Positions 37,032 through 46,021 of a stretch of 64,000 nt of DNA are shown here, one piece after another. Location of the stretch: assembly GCF_003366055.1 (NCBI RefSeq), contig NZ_CP025544.1, positions 665,278 to 729,277 of the forward strand, given 5' to 3'. How positions within the stretch are numbered: the stretch's first letter is position 1; every line of letters starts with the position of its first letter. The translations under genes and the position numbers were made by a program. Source of the DNA: Candidatus Chromulinivorax destructor (GTDB lineage: Bacteria; Babelota; Babeliae; Babelales; Chromulinivoraceae). Under the pieces are notes generated by a model. It searched no databases, was not told where the DNA came from, and saw only the letters and a list, made by a program, of their open reading frames with translations.

Positions 37032-38516
37032 CTATGTTGTAGTTAAGTTATGAGCAATAAACTGACTGAGAGCATTAACAGTGATAGAACTTTTATTTTT
37101 AAATGTTAGATCAACATCTATTTTTCGGTGGTGTTCTTCTTGCTGTGTTATGTAAGCATTAATTGTATTAAGATTTGTTGTAATTTCATTGTCAGTTGTA
37201 TTTTCACATGCCTTGAGTAGACGATTATCTATCGATGCTAAATAATTAAAAGTTCCTAAACATGCAAGCTGATAAAGCTGCTTAAATCTTTCGAAATCTT
37301 TTATGCTCATATGATTTCCTGTTAAAACGCATTGCAAAGATAGATTTCGTAAATATTGATATTCGATATCCTCTTGATAGGTATAAGGAAAAGCTGGGCA
37401 TATATTTGTAAAGAAAGGTTCCAGTTTGTTTGTTTCTCTCATTTCTTGTATAAAGTTGTCTGCAAGATAAGAACGTGAATGAATTTTGTATTTTGCAATA
37501 ACGCCTGGATTAACTATATTTTCATCAGCACCATGTTTTAGTAGAAGGTGGCATCGAGCTGTATTTAAATTTTTTATAGCAAAGTAAAGAGGTGGATTAT
37601 TTTTATAGTTCTTATAATTAACATAAGCCCCAGCAGTAAGTAAAACTTGAGCAATTGCAGTTGTTTTTGCTGTGTGAAGTGGCGTATTACCTTCATCTGA
37701 TAATGCATGAATGTTAGCTTTGTTTTCAAGAAGAACAAGTACAATATCTTCATTTGCAGCAAAATGCAATGGCGTATTATTAAATCTCCCTTGATAATTA
37801 ACATCTAAACCAGCATTAATTAAATTTTGAGCAAGTGCAGGGTCTTGAACAAAGTGGAGTAAAGAGTGTTCATGATGATTGGTGGTAAATATATTAGCGC
37901 CAAACTTTATCAATAGTTCAGCAATAAAAGTTTGATTTTGTTCAACTGCATGAAGCAATGCTGTAGCTCCATCAGAATCTTTAATTTCTAAAAAACGTTG
38001 AAGAGAATCAGATGCATTTTGCTTGACTGCATGGTGTAATAACAAATTTATAATGGGTAAGTTTTTGTAGTCTACTGCTTGATGCAGCGCTGTTTGATGC
38101 CTCTTGTTATGCCTAAAAATATCAACATTTTTTTTAAGGAGTTTTGTTACTGCATCAATTTTATTTTTTTCTATGGCAAGGTGTAGTAACGTTTCGCCAT
38201 GAGCATCTACCGTATCAATGTTTCCAGGTACATCAACTAATAATAATAGATCATTTCTTTCTTTGATTTTTTCACCAAGATTAGTGGCAGCTAAATAGAC
38301 TTTACTAGAAGATTTATAAGAGTTACGGTTCTCAATGATTTGAACTTTTTGAGAAGGATCTTGTTTTTGCTTTTCTATATTGTCAATAGCTCTTTTTTTA
38401 CAAGAATCAGCATTGTTATAAAGCGAAGTAGCTGGTATGAGAGGCTGAGTTGTTGAAGAGCAGTATGAAGAAGAAATACAACTTAAAGATAGAAATACAT
38501 AGTAGAACAATGGCAT
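37032..38516 (-). CDS. Secreted ankyrin-repeat protein (first of three-gene run)
   Basis: The 494-aa protein has a signal peptide (FYYVFLSLSCISSSYC). Repeats span about 95-330: HGETLLHLAIEKNKIDAVTKLL, HQTALHQAVDYKNLPIINLLL, GRFNNTPLHFAANEDIVLVLL and EGNTPLHTAKTTAIAQVLL. A helical C-terminal domain resembles that of the 35650-37020 protein. It leads the run, so the promoter should lie between 38517 and the terminator hairpin at 38571-38608. The tandem paralogy indicates gene duplication. Specific partners are unknown. Confidence 0.85.
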   Translation of the reverse strand: MPLFYYVFLSLSCISSSYCSSTTQPLIPATSLYNNADSCKKRAIDNIEKQKQDPSQKVQIIENRNSYKSSSKVYLAATNLGEKIKERNDLLLLVDVPGNIDTVDAHGETLLHLAIEKNKIDAVTKLLKKNVDIFRHNKRHQTALHQAVDYKNLPIINLLLHHAVKQNASDSLQRFLEIKDSDGATALLHAVEQNQTFIAELLIKFGANIFTTNHHEHSLLHFVQDPALAQNLINAGLDVNYQGRFNNTPLHFAANEDIVLVLLENKANIHALSDEGNTPLHTAKTTAIAQVLLTAGAYVNYKNYKNNPPLYFAIKNLNTARCHLLLKHGADENIVNPGVIAKYKIHSRSYLADNFIQEMRETNKLEPFFTNICPAFPYTYQEDIEYQYLRNLSLQCVLTGNHMSIKDFERFKQLYQLACLGTFNYLASIDNRLLKACENTTDNEITTNLNTINAYITQQEEHHRKIDVDLTFKNKSSITVNALSQFIAHNLTTT

Positions 38517-38570
38517 TATAATCTTTTCGCGATAAAGAAGATCAAAAAAATAATATTAATGTATACGCTT

Positions 38571-38608
38571 AAAAAGAGACTTTATTTATAAAAATAAAGT
38601 CTCTTTTT
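38571..38608. terminator. Intrinsic terminator downstream of pth
   Basis: AAAAAGAGACTTTATTT and AAATAAAGTCTCTTTTT form a 17-base inverted repeat with A/T tails. On the minus strand it ends the skp-like/pth transcript before the ankyrin run. Confidence 0.8.
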
Positions 38609-38683
38609 TGTTTTTTACAAAGCTGATATATGTTTCTAATTGTACTTAAAAAGATGTAAATTGCTACGATAATAGAGATTTTA

Positions 38684-39232
38684 TTATTGTTTAGAAATTA
38701 AAGTAACGATTTCAGTCGTTGCTTCTTGAATTTTTTGATCGAGAATATCTTGAGATTCTTTAAATTTTGATAAAACATAATCTGGCACATCTTGCCGATC
38801 AGTCGGTCGATCAACGCCAAAGCGTAATCGCAAAAAATTTGATCCACCAAAAGCCATCATAGATTTTAAGCCATTGTGGCCTTTTGCGCTACCATCAAAT
38901 TTAAATTTAATTGCTCCAAAAGGTAATTCTAATTCATCATGCACGACAAGAATATTATCTTGTTTTATTCCTTGCTTTGCTAAATCGGGCAAAACTTTTC
39001 CTGAATCATTCATGAATGTCATTGGTTTTACTAAAAATAACTTTTTGCCTTGAATAAAAATAGAGCAAATTTCCATTTTGTTTTTTGTTTGCCAAATACC
39101 TTGGTGTTCATCTGCGAGTTGATCAAGAATTAAAAATCCGATATTGTGGCGAGTTTTACCATAAGCAGGCCCTGGATTACCAAGGCCTACGATTGCTTTA
39201 ATTTCTAACACTGGAATCTGGTTAGCAACCAT
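38684..39232 (-). CDS. pth: Peptidyl-tRNA hydrolase
   Basis: Recycles peptidyl-tRNA released from stalled ribosomes. The 182-aa length is typical. Signature segments are AIVGLGNPGPAYGKTRHNIGF, with the catalytic His near residue 30, FMNDSGKVL, and VVHDELELPFGAIKFKFDGS with the conserved Asp. It starts two bases after the stop of the Skp-like gene, so the two share a transcript. In function it sits beside the ssrA/smpB rescue genes further along the window. Confidence 0.96.
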   Translation of the reverse strand: MVANQIPVLEIKAIVGLGNPGPAYGKTRHNIGFLILDQLADEHQGIWQTKNKMEICSIFIQGKKLFLVKPMTFMNDSGKVLPDLAKQGIKQDNILVVHDELELPFGAIKFKFDGSAKGHNGLKSMMAFGGSNFLRLRFGVDRPTDRQDVPDYVLSKFKESQDILDQKIQEATTEIVTLISKQ

Positions 39233-39234
39233 TA

Positions 39235-39927
39235 TTACGCAGCTTTCTTAACAAGAGATGCAGCTTTTTTTTCTGCTAATTTAGCTTCATTACGTTTTGC
39301 TTCAGCTTTGTCTAACAAATCAATGATGATTGATGTTCTATCAAATCTATCGCTTGCATCTAAAAGAGCTTCTCTTGGGTGAACAAAATCCCAACCATAC
39401 GTTGCTTTAGCAGTTGCAATAACATCTTTAATTTCTGATTCAAACGCAGCCATTTCTTTTTTGTAGAGAGCTTCAAGACGTTGTTCAGCTTTTTTAGCTT
39501 CTTGATTAAATTTATTAATCATACGTTCGCGCTCTGCACCTGTAGCTTCGATTTGGCTACGGATATCTTGAATTTCATCAATTTCTTTGTTGCGAGCTTC
39601 TTCAGAAATCATTTTTGATTTTGTTTCTAATGCTTTGATCTTATCATTGTAGCTGTTTTGTAATTGACCAATTAAAGCTTCTTTTGATCTAATATTTGCT
39701 TCCATAGCAGGAAAACCTGCAGTTGTAGAAGATTGTTCATCCATCATTCTTTTTTGAATATCTTTGCCTCGAATAGATTCACCAATGCATCTTTGTGTGC
39801 TAATAACAACCGTTACTGCAGCTTTTTCATCGTGTTGTGCCGTTGATGATGTTTGCTCTGCACCAGTTTGCATTGAATGGCCACTAAATAAAGTTACCAA
39901 CGCAACTGCTAATTTTAATGATTTCAT
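39235..39927 (-). CDS. Skp/OmpH-like periplasmic chaperone
   Basis: The 230-aa protein has a signal peptide (MKSLKLAVALVTLFSGHSMQ). A beta strand region (VTVVISTQRCIGESIRGKD) resembles the OmpH/Skp start, and long amphipathic helices follow (residues 80-175, rich in Lys, Glu and Ala) as in the Skp tentacles. Skp holds unfolded outer-membrane proteins in the periplasm. If correct, the cell has an outer membrane. The family is diverse in sequence, so the call rests on architecture and the short N-terminal match. Confidence 0.72.
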   Translation of the reverse strand: MKSLKLAVALVTLFSGHSMQTGAEQTSSTAQHDEKAAVTVVISTQRCIGESIRGKDIQKRMMDEQSSTTAGFPAMEANIRSKEALIGQLQNSYNDKIKALETKSKMISEEARNKEIDEIQDIRSQIEATGAERERMINKFNQEAKKAEQRLEALYKKEMAAFESEIKDVIATAKATYGWDFVHPREALLDASDRFDRTSIIIDLLDKAEAKRNEAKLAEKKAASLVKKAA

Positions 39928-40065
39928 ACATAATTCCTAACGTATATACATACTATAATGTTGACTCAGATTGCAGTTAGCTTAGCGTGTTTCAGTACCT
40001 TAGTCAATTTTTGAACATGAAAAAAACATGAAAAAATTAATGGGAATTGTTTGTGAAAGCTATGA

Positions 40066-40119
40066 GCAAAGTAGATGGTTAATGGTCCTTATTCCCCCCG
40101 AACCCTGTATCTACTTTGC
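40066..40119. repeat. 11-bp inverted repeat around a C-rich core (possible structured RNA)
   Basis: GCAAAGTAGAT (40066-40076) and ATCTACTTTGC (40109-40119) are perfect complements. The 32-base interior contains ATGGTCCTTATTCCCCCC and GAACCCTG. A similar C-rich core occurs in the candidate RNA at 56005-56085. There is no T tail, and no promoter is clear. The rest of 39928-40329 shows nothing else. Confidence 0.5.
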
Positions 40120-40329
40120 ATCATTATGAACTTTACTTTAAATATGTTTGCGATGCTTAATCAAGAGATTTTATTTATTTTTATATTTTTTGTTTTTGTA
40201 TACTCATTTTAAGAGCTTACTGAAAGCGCTTTTTCTTAAAAAAATCAAATTTTATTTCTATACAAACTTTCATGAAAACTTGATTTTTTGCAGTGTCGTA
40301 TGCATGACTAATAAAAAAGGAGTATAAAA

Positions 40330-41619
40330 ATGGTAAAAAAAATGTGGTCTCCGCAAGATCAGGTGTTTTGGTATCTTAAACGTGATCAAGTTATTGCCTG
40401 CAAAGAAGATATGCAGGTTGATGTTGTTATTATTGGTGGTGGTATCGCAGGGCTTTCTGCAGCTCAAGCTTGGCATGAACGAGGTAAAAAAGTCGCTCTT
40501 TTTGAGCAATATTTTTGTGGTTCAGGTGCAACTGGGAAAAGTTCTGGATTTGTAACGCCTAATGCAGAGTTATCTTTTACCGATTTTTCAAATAAATATA
40601 CATCAGCAGGGGCTGTTGTCATTTGGAATTTTATCACCAAAGGGGTCGAAGATATTCGTAAAAATATTTTAGATTTTGATCTTGCATGCGACTATTCTGA
40701 ACAAAATACGTTAATTCTAGCAAGTACAGCACCAGCAATGAAAACGCTTGAAATTGAATATAAAAATTTAAGTTCATATGGGTATAAAACAAAGTTTTTT
40801 AATAAAGAAGATATAGAAAAAAAGATTACATCAACTGCTTATTTTGGTGGGATTGAATACGAAAATACCTTTGGCATGAATGGTTATAAATATTGCCAAG
40901 AGATGAAAAATAAATTACAAAGCTTAGGTGTTATGATATTTGAAGAAACACCAGTTATGAAAATTCAAGATCATGTCGTCATAACTCCGTATGCAAAAAT
41001 TACTGCAGATTACATTGTTGTGTGTACAGATCGATTTATGCCAGAACTTGGACTGCTTTCCAAAGATGTGTATCATGCACAAACATTTTTAATGGCGTCT
41101 CAGGTCTTATCTGCCGAGCAAATACAAACTATATTTCCAGAAAAAAAATATATGGCATGGGATACTGAGTTCATTTATAACTACTTTAGAGTAACAGCTG
41201 ATAATAGATTACTTGTTGGCGGTGGAAATTTTGCTACTGGGTATGCAGCGCAAGAAACTCATAATTACGCTCCGATTGTAGAGCAACTGACAAAATATAT
41301 TACGCAAAAGTTTCCAGAATTAGATGTTCAGTTTGAACAAGTTTGGCCAGGTTTAATTGGTATATCAAAAGATATTGTACCTCTTGCCGGTTGTGATAAA
41401 GATAAACCCTATCTATTTTACGTATCAGCATCAGCTGGACTGCCTATTGCAGCTGGTCTTGGGCGTTATAGTGCAGAGCATTTACTTGATGGCAGAACTG
41501 ATTTAGATGGTTATTTTTCACCGTATAGAAAGTTTCCTGTTTCAGGAATTGCACAGTCTATTTTAGGATTGAAAATGTCGTTTATTTTGTCGAATTTAAT
41601 TAAAAAAAATATTCCATAA
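40330..41619 (+). CDS. FAD-dependent oxidoreductase (DAO/glycine-oxidase-like family)
   Basis: The 429-aa protein has a Rossmann dinucleotide-binding motif, VVIIGGGIAGLSAAQAW, near residues 35-51, and the DAO-family pattern with CGSGATGKSSGFVTP after it. The C-terminal FAD contact region includes VWPGLIGISKDIVPLAG. Relatives such as gamma-glutamylputrescine oxidase and other amine or amino-acid oxidases oxidise C-N bonds. The substrate cannot be read from the sequence. The start has AAGGAG eight bases upstream. It stands alone with no obvious pathway partners. Confidence 0.85.
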   Translation: MVKKMWSPQDQVFWYLKRDQVIACKEDMQVDVVIIGGGIAGLSAAQAWHERGKKVALFEQYFCGSGATGKSSGFVTPNAELSFTDFSNKYTSAGAVVIWNFITKGVEDIRKNILDFDLACDYSEQNTLILASTAPAMKTLEIEYKNLSSYGYKTKFFNKEDIEKKITSTAYFGGIEYENTFGMNGYKYCQEMKNKLQSLGVMIFEETPVMKIQDHVVITPYAKITADYIVVCTDRFMPELGLLSKDVYHAQTFLMASQVLSAEQIQTIFPEKKYMAWDTEFIYNYFRVTADNRLLVGGGNFATGYAAQETHNYAPIVEQLTKYITQKFPELDVQFEQVWPGLIGISKDIVPLAGCDKDKPYLFYVSASAGLPIAAGLGRYSAEHLLDGRTDLDGYFSPYRKFPVSGIAQSILGLKMSFILSNLIKKNIP

Positions 41620-41925
41620 AATATGATGCTGTGTGAATCAAATTTGAAATAATCATAGCAGTCTATGATATCGCTGCGTTCATCACAGCAAGTATGAGTT
41701 GCTATAATTATTTTACGTTTTTTCAGTTCAAAAAAAGAGTTGATTAGCCAGCCTTGTATGCAAATCCCCGGAGTTTTATAAAAAACATAAGGCAAGCTTT
41801 ATCGTAAAAATTTGGTGCATACAAGCTCGTACATGTAAGTAAGTTTTAATTGAATTTTCAGATACTATTTTTCTTCTAGATAGATATAATTAATTATATA
41901 AATATTTATCTAGAGGAATCATAGT
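41620..41925. other. Intergenic region after the FAD oxidoreductase
   Basis: About 300 bases with no convincing gene. A minus-strand frame at 41511-41795 overlaps the oxidoreductase end and lacks a ribosome site or family match, so I treat it as noise. Confidence 0.4.
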
Positions 41926-42744
41926 ATGTATAAATTTATATCGACATGTTTAATTGTTATTTTAATTTTTAATGCGTCAATCCAAACATCTGATATTGAG
42001 CATGAATATTGGGCTCAGGCAGTCCAAGATGAATCAGAAGACGATGAAAGTTATCAATCAGATGTACGAGAGGTGGCAATTAATACGACTCTTTATGTTC
42101 AATTACAGCAGTTTTTTACTCATGATGGATCAATCTATAACGGAATTGAGTATAGTGAATTTTGTAAAAAATATGGTCAGATTACAGATATATATATTAA
42201 TAAGGCTTTAAGAGAGAGTAAATTAAATAGATTACAGCGAGATGATACTTATTCATATACCATAGTTGGTGAACAAGATGTTGATTTTTCAGATTCTTTG
42301 TATGATTGTCAAAAAGCTCGAGATACTTTAATTAACTTAGTAAATAGATATATAGATAAAAATTACGATGCTGTTCGTGCAGCATGCGTTGGAGTTCCGC
42401 TACAAGAATCTCGATCAAAAGTCGTATGGGCGCCTGGATGTTGTGATATTCAGCTTCACAAAGATTGCTTTAAACAGTGTAAGCAAAATAATATGCGCGC
42501 ATGTTTAAATTCGTTTTGTGCAAAGCGTGAGTGGAATGCTGATTTTTATTGCAATGTCTTAAAATCATCTGCATTAAAAAAACATTATGTTCCTTTCGAT
42601 TCTATACGAGATACAGATTGTCCATTATGTATGGAGCCGTTGCTAGTAGATAAAGCTGTAGAGCAAGCAAATACAACAAAAAAAAGAGATAATACGGATA
42701 TTATTGATCATACTGCGCAAGCGAAAAAAACTCGATTTTTATAA
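41926..42744 (+). CDS. Secreted protein with a RING-like cysteine/histidine cluster
   Basis: The 272-aa protein has a signal peptide (MYKFISTCLIVILIFNASIQ) and an acidic stretch (DESEDDESYQSD). The C-terminal half has clustered metal ligands: C172, C173, H178, C181, C185, C193, C198, and finally C232-x2-C235 in CPLCMEPL. The order C-x4-H-x2-C-x3-C ... C-P-x-C is reminiscent of the second half of RING/U-box zinc fingers of eukaryotic ubiquitin ligases, though spacing is non-standard. The end AKKTRFL is basic. I infer a zinc-binding exported protein. Ligase activity is speculative. Confidence 0.6.
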   Translation: MYKFISTCLIVILIFNASIQTSDIEHEYWAQAVQDESEDDESYQSDVREVAINTTLYVQLQQFFTHDGSIYNGIEYSEFCKKYGQITDIYINKALRESKLNRLQRDDTYSYTIVGEQDVDFSDSLYDCQKARDTLINLVNRYIDKNYDAVRAACVGVPLQESRSKVVWAPGCCDIQLHKDCFKQCKQNNMRACLNSFCAKREWNADFYCNVLKSSALKKHYVPFDSIRDTDCPLCMEPLLVDKAVEQANTTKKRDNTDIIDHTAQAKKTRFL

Positions 42745-42759
42745 TAGTTTTTAAAAACA

Positions 42760-42791
42760 AAAAAGCTCTGAATGTATATTCAGAGCTTTTT
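42760..42791. terminator. Bidirectional terminator between the RING-like gene and tmRNA
   Basis: AAAAAGCTCTGAAT and ATTCAGAGCTTTTT form a perfect 14-base stem with A/T tails. It serves both the plus-strand gene and the minus-strand ssrA. Confidence 0.85.
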
Positions 42792-42820
42792 AAATTTATA
42801 TCGAAAATGTGGGAAAAAAT

Positions 42821-43207
42821 TGGTGGAGGCGATGGGAGTCGAACCCATGTCCGCACTACCTTTCTCTACAGGTACTACATGCTTATTCTTCGAATATAGT
42901 CAAATATCGTCTCGAAGACAAAACAATATATTTAACTCTGTTTTGTGATATTCACGCTTTACAAAACAAATTAACCTACAGCGTGAAACCTATATTTTTA
43001 TAATACGAGTTAGTTTGACGAATAGATACGTCGCCCTAACAAGAATGATCAAACAGGTTTATGCAAAAGCAAAGCCCTGAATTGATACATCAGCGTAATC
43101 GTTAGATTCTGCATTTATTTGTTTTCATCATTTGTTTTACGAGCACACAATGAAAGCTCGACATGCACCCCTAGCGATTAACAATACGTCGAAGCCAGTA
43201 CGCCCCC
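42821..43207 (-). ncRNA. ssrA: Transfer-messenger RNA (tmRNA)
   Basis: The roughly 387-nt RNA has both tRNA-like ends. The 5' end is GGGGGCGUACUGGCUUCGACG. The 3' end contains AAGCAUGUAGUACC, the T-arm GGGUUCGACUCCC and CGCCUCCACCA. The acceptor stem GGGGGCG/CGCCUCC has G·U as its third pair, the alanine identity element. The internal tag frame at 43112-43059 (minus) reads AESNDYADVSIQGFAFA then TAA. It ends in FAFA like mycoplasma tags rather than the usual LAA. Together with SmpB (44764-45216) it frees stalled ribosomes and marks the nascent chain for proteolysis. Confidence 0.95.
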
Positions 43208-43302
43208 ACATTTTTCAAAGAAATTCTTTATACAAGAATTATAAAAACAGCATATCAGATTATGAGATGACGTCAAAAGGTTTCATTGTTTTTATAACAA
43301 AT

Positions 43303-43467
43303 TTATTTGTATTTAAGCTGGCCTTTTTTGCTTGCTACAATAATCTCTTCGCTTAAAATAAGTTGGATATCATTTTCAGGTTCTTCTATTTCATCAGATT
43401 CTTCACGATGATCATACGTTTTAATACTCGCTGACCAGAGTAAAAGAAATATAAATATTTTTTTCAT
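43303..43467 (-). CDS. Very small secreted peptide of unknown function
   Basis: From the ATG at 43467, preceded by AAAGGACC, it encodes 54 aa. MKKIFIFLLLWSASIKTY is a signal peptide, then an acidic stretch (EESDEIEEPENDIQ) and a short basic end. It lies about 95 bases upstream of tmRNA on the same strand. Size, ribosome site and signal make it a plausible gene, but there is no homology evidence. Confidence 0.5.
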   Translation of the reverse strand: MKKIFIFLLLWSASIKTYDHREESDEIEEPENDIQLILSEEIIVASKKGQLKYK

Positions 43468-43647
43468 AATTGGTCCTTTTAGCATGAGTGCAAAAAGCAT
43501 TGTAATTGCATGAATGTTAATCAGCTTTTTATGCGATAACTGTGAGTTTTCTTTTTAACTCTTGAAGAAACCCTATCATGATTGATATTGTCAGTCAATT
43601 GGGGTTAATGATTTCAGGATGCAATTATTACGCCTGGTACAATTGAT

Positions 43648-43694
43648 AAAGAAAGAAGGTTCATGATGCAAAGTATCATGAACCTTCTTTCTTT
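43648..43694 (-). terminator. Intrinsic terminator of the 43697-44587 ankyrin gene
   Basis: A perfect 20-base stem (43648-43667 with 43675-43694), for example GGTTCATGAT/ATCATGAACC, is flanked by GAAA/TTTC repeats and directly follows the gene on the minus strand. Confidence 0.8.
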
Positions 43695-43696
43695 AC

Positions 43697-44587
43697 TTAT
43701 ATACGCTCTTGAATCAACTTTTTAATTGCAGCAAATTCTTCTAACAAGATATTATACATGTCTGCATTTTCACCTTCAAATGATGGCATAAGTGATAAAT
43801 AAATCATTTTGCACTCAATGTCTTCAGGAGTTAAAGTTTCTTCATTGCTGATTTTTTTATACTGGTCCATTTCATTTTTAGGCCCATCAAGAAATTCTAA
43901 TATATCAACTAATCCTCTTTCATCATCAAAAAATATATGTACATCTGCACCAGCTGCCAAAAGAATTCTTACTACCTCAACATTCGAGTTAATAAAAACA
44001 ATAGACTTCCAATCTGGTAAAGGTTTATTAAAATATTCGTAAGCACCATAACGGTTAGTACGAATTTGAAATTGAAGCAGGCTGCTTAAAATTGCTATAT
44101 GCAAAGGAGTATAACCAAGCAAATTTGTAGCGTTAACATCAACTCCAATTTCAAGTGCATATTTTATAAGCTCTAGAATTTTGCAACGACCTTCTTTAAA
44201 ATCATGATGACTATAATTTGCCTCTAAATAAGAAAGTTGTTCAGAGTTAAGAAGCATTATTAATATATGTAAATATGTACAGCTTTGAAAATAATCAAGC
44301 TCAAATAGCGAAGTTTCATCAACCAAATCTTTAACTAAATCGTTAGTTGGCGTGAAAAAATTCATAAATGCTAGCTCATTACCAGGTATCATGATTTTTT
44401 TTAATTCTTCAATCTTGGTGTTGAGCAAAATATTACAAAATTCTTTAAAAAGATAATCGTCTTCAGCTGTGTAAAAAACTCCTGAAAAATTATCTTCATC
44501 AAATAAGTCATCGTTGCTTTTTGTAATATGCATTAATCCTGCACATAATAAAAAACTTAAAGTTATAATTTTATTTATTTTTTTCAT
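43697..44587 (-). CDS. Secreted ankyrin-like protein
   Basis: The 296-aa protein has a signal peptide (IITLSFLLCAGLMHITKS). Most of the N-terminal half is helical and unique. Two or three ankyrin repeats are at about 150-240, with NATNLLGYTPLHIAILSSLLQF and NSNVEVVRILLAAGADVHIFFDD. The repeat number is low, and the rest may cap or extend the solenoid. It has its own strong terminator and is followed by the small secreted peptide and tmRNA on the same strand. Confidence 0.8.
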   Translation of the reverse strand: MKKINKIITLSFLLCAGLMHITKSNDDLFDEDNFSGVFYTAEDDYLFKEFCNILLNTKIEELKKIMIPGNELAFMNFFTPTNDLVKDLVDETSLFELDYFQSCTYLHILIMLLNSEQLSYLEANYSHHDFKEGRCKILELIKYALEIGVDVNATNLLGYTPLHIAILSSLLQFQIRTNRYGAYEYFNKPLPDWKSIVFINSNVEVVRILLAAGADVHIFFDDERGLVDILEFLDGPKNEMDQYKKISNEETLTPEDIECKMIYLSLMPSFEGENADMYNILLEEFAAIKKLIQERI

Positions 44588-44700
44588 ATATCTATTTTTT
44601 TCGTGTTTATAATATGAATTAGTAGTTTATCTATCATACTTCATCGTATTACAATAAAAACATACAGCAACTGGTGGAGGGCTTTTTGAAAAATTACATA

Positions 44701-44729
44701 AAAAAAGCGGAGCTCATGTGCAGCTCCGC
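44701..44729 (-). terminator. Intrinsic terminator after smpB
   Basis: GCGGAGCT (44707-44714) and AGCTCCGC (44722-44729) form a GC-rich stem. On the minus strand it is followed by a run of at least six T residues. Confidence 0.88.
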
Positions 44730-44763
44730 AAGGTGTGTGTATTTGAGAGACACGTTTTAAAAT

Positions 44764-45216
44764 CTATCGTAAGTCTTTTATTTCTCGTTGTGTATCACGT
44801 GCTATATCACGCTCTTTAATCATCTCTTTTTTGCCCTGAGCTTTTCGGTGACGAGCAAGTCCAATTTCAACTTTAGCACGACCTCGTTTATTAAAATAGA
44901 TGATTGTTGGAACAAGGGTAATGCCTTTCTTAGAAACTTCACCCATAAGTCTGTTGATTTCTTTGCGATGTAATAGTAATTTGCGGCTATTAAAAGCATT
45001 GTTATCTTCTTTAACATAAGCGTGAGAGTACAAAGGGATATTACAGTTAATCAAAAAAAGTTCGTTATCTTTCATCACAGCAAAAGCTCCAACAAGGGAT
45101 GCTCGTTTTGCTCGAACAGTTTTGACTTCGTCTCCTGTTAAAACTATACCAGCTTCAATGGTACTAAAGATTTCGTAATCAAAATGAGCTTTTTTATTTT
45201 TAGCAACAATGTTCAT
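44764..45216 (-). CDS. smpB: SsrA-binding protein SmpB
   Basis: Binds the tRNA-like domain of tmRNA and brings it to stalled ribosomes. From the ATG at 45216 it has 150 aa. A TTG at 45237 would add seven residues outside the conserved start NIVAKNKKAHFDYEI. Signature segments are GIVLTGDEVKTVRAKRASLVGAF, the INCNIPLYSHA region and the basic C-terminal tail KKEMIKERDIARDTQREIK. It is encoded 1.5 kb from ssrA on the same strand, with an ankyrin gene and a small secreted gene between. Confidence 0.96.
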   Translation of the reverse strand: MNIVAKNKKAHFDYEIFSTIEAGIVLTGDEVKTVRAKRASLVGAFAVMKDNELFLINCNIPLYSHAYVKEDNNAFNSRKLLLHRKEINRLMGEVSKKGITLVPTIIYFNKRGRAKVEIGLARHRKAQGKKEMIKERDIARDTQREIKDLR

Positions 45217-45323
45217 AGACGCTTCTTTTTCTAACAAATTTCTTTTTTATACTACTATTATTATACTTTATATATTATGATAATGAAAATATTGGCACTA
45301 CGTCAAAATATTTAGGTAAATTT

Positions 45324-46019
45324 ATGAAAACAAAGATACTGCTATATGTTTTAATTATGTCTTGTGCTCAATTATCTTATTTGCATGCTTATATGGTATC
45401 ACTTGATTATGAGCCGGTTGCAATATGTTTAGGAGCTATTACATTTCCTTCTTATGTTACCCCTTATGCAAATCTTTATTATAACGGCAAAAAATTATCA
45501 ATTGATGTTGATACAAAAGAAAAATCTGTTGCGATCATTCCTTATTGCTTAGAAGAAGCAAAGTCACAGCAACAGTTTCACATCGTTATTTGTGGGGAAT
45601 GTAAAATTTCATCAAAAGAAAATACGATTGAATGTTTATATGTTCCTTTAGATGTATCATATAAATTTTATACGCTTTCTGCTACGCGAGAATATAATCA
45701 AGATCAAGAGGTAGATGGCTATAGTTGGAAAGTGACTGAAAATAACCTTGTAGATAATAATACTATTCCTCAGTACGCGATCATCTTTTTATTTGATGCA
45801 GACCTTGTAGAAGGGCTGTACGTTAAAAGTTGGCCGCAAAATAGTAATGTAAGAATTTTGCCAGAAATAGTTATAAAAAAAACAGCAAGTCAAAAAGAGT
45901 TAGTTCAAGCTATGAATGCTTCTGCTGCGGCGTCAATGGACATAAATGGAATTCATAAACGCAATATGACGTGTATAAAACAAATTGATCAAAAAGCTGT
46001 CCTTTCACTGAAATCATAA
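45324..46019 (+). CDS. Secreted protein of unknown function
   Basis: The 231-aa protein has a signal peptide (MKTKILLYVLIMSCAQLSYLHA). The mature part looks beta-rich (SLDYEPVAICLGAITFPSYV, FHIVICGECKISS) and contains a Ca-site-unlike acidic loop EYNQDQEVDGYSW. The end is helical, with ELVQAMNASAAASM. It lies two bases before tsaD and so shares a transcript, but no functional link is evident. No family is recognised. Confidence 0.7.
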   Translation: MKTKILLYVLIMSCAQLSYLHAYMVSLDYEPVAICLGAITFPSYVTPYANLYYNGKKLSIDVDTKEKSVAIIPYCLEEAKSQQQFHIVICGECKISSKENTIECLYVPLDVSYKFYTLSATREYNQDQEVDGYSWKVTENNLVDNNTIPQYAIIFLFDADLVEGLYVKSWPQNSNVRILPEIVIKKTASQKELVQAMNASAAASMDINGIHKRNMTCIKQIDQKAVLSLKS

Positions 46020-46021
46020 TT

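Noticed and set aside
41511-41795. Minus-strand frame of 94 codons after the FAD oxidoreductase
   Set aside because: It overlaps the oxidoreductase end, has no ribosome site and no sensible composition.
42809-43356. Short plus-strand frames around 42.8-43.3 kb
   Set aside because: They lie across or next to the tmRNA on the opposite strand and are explained by it.
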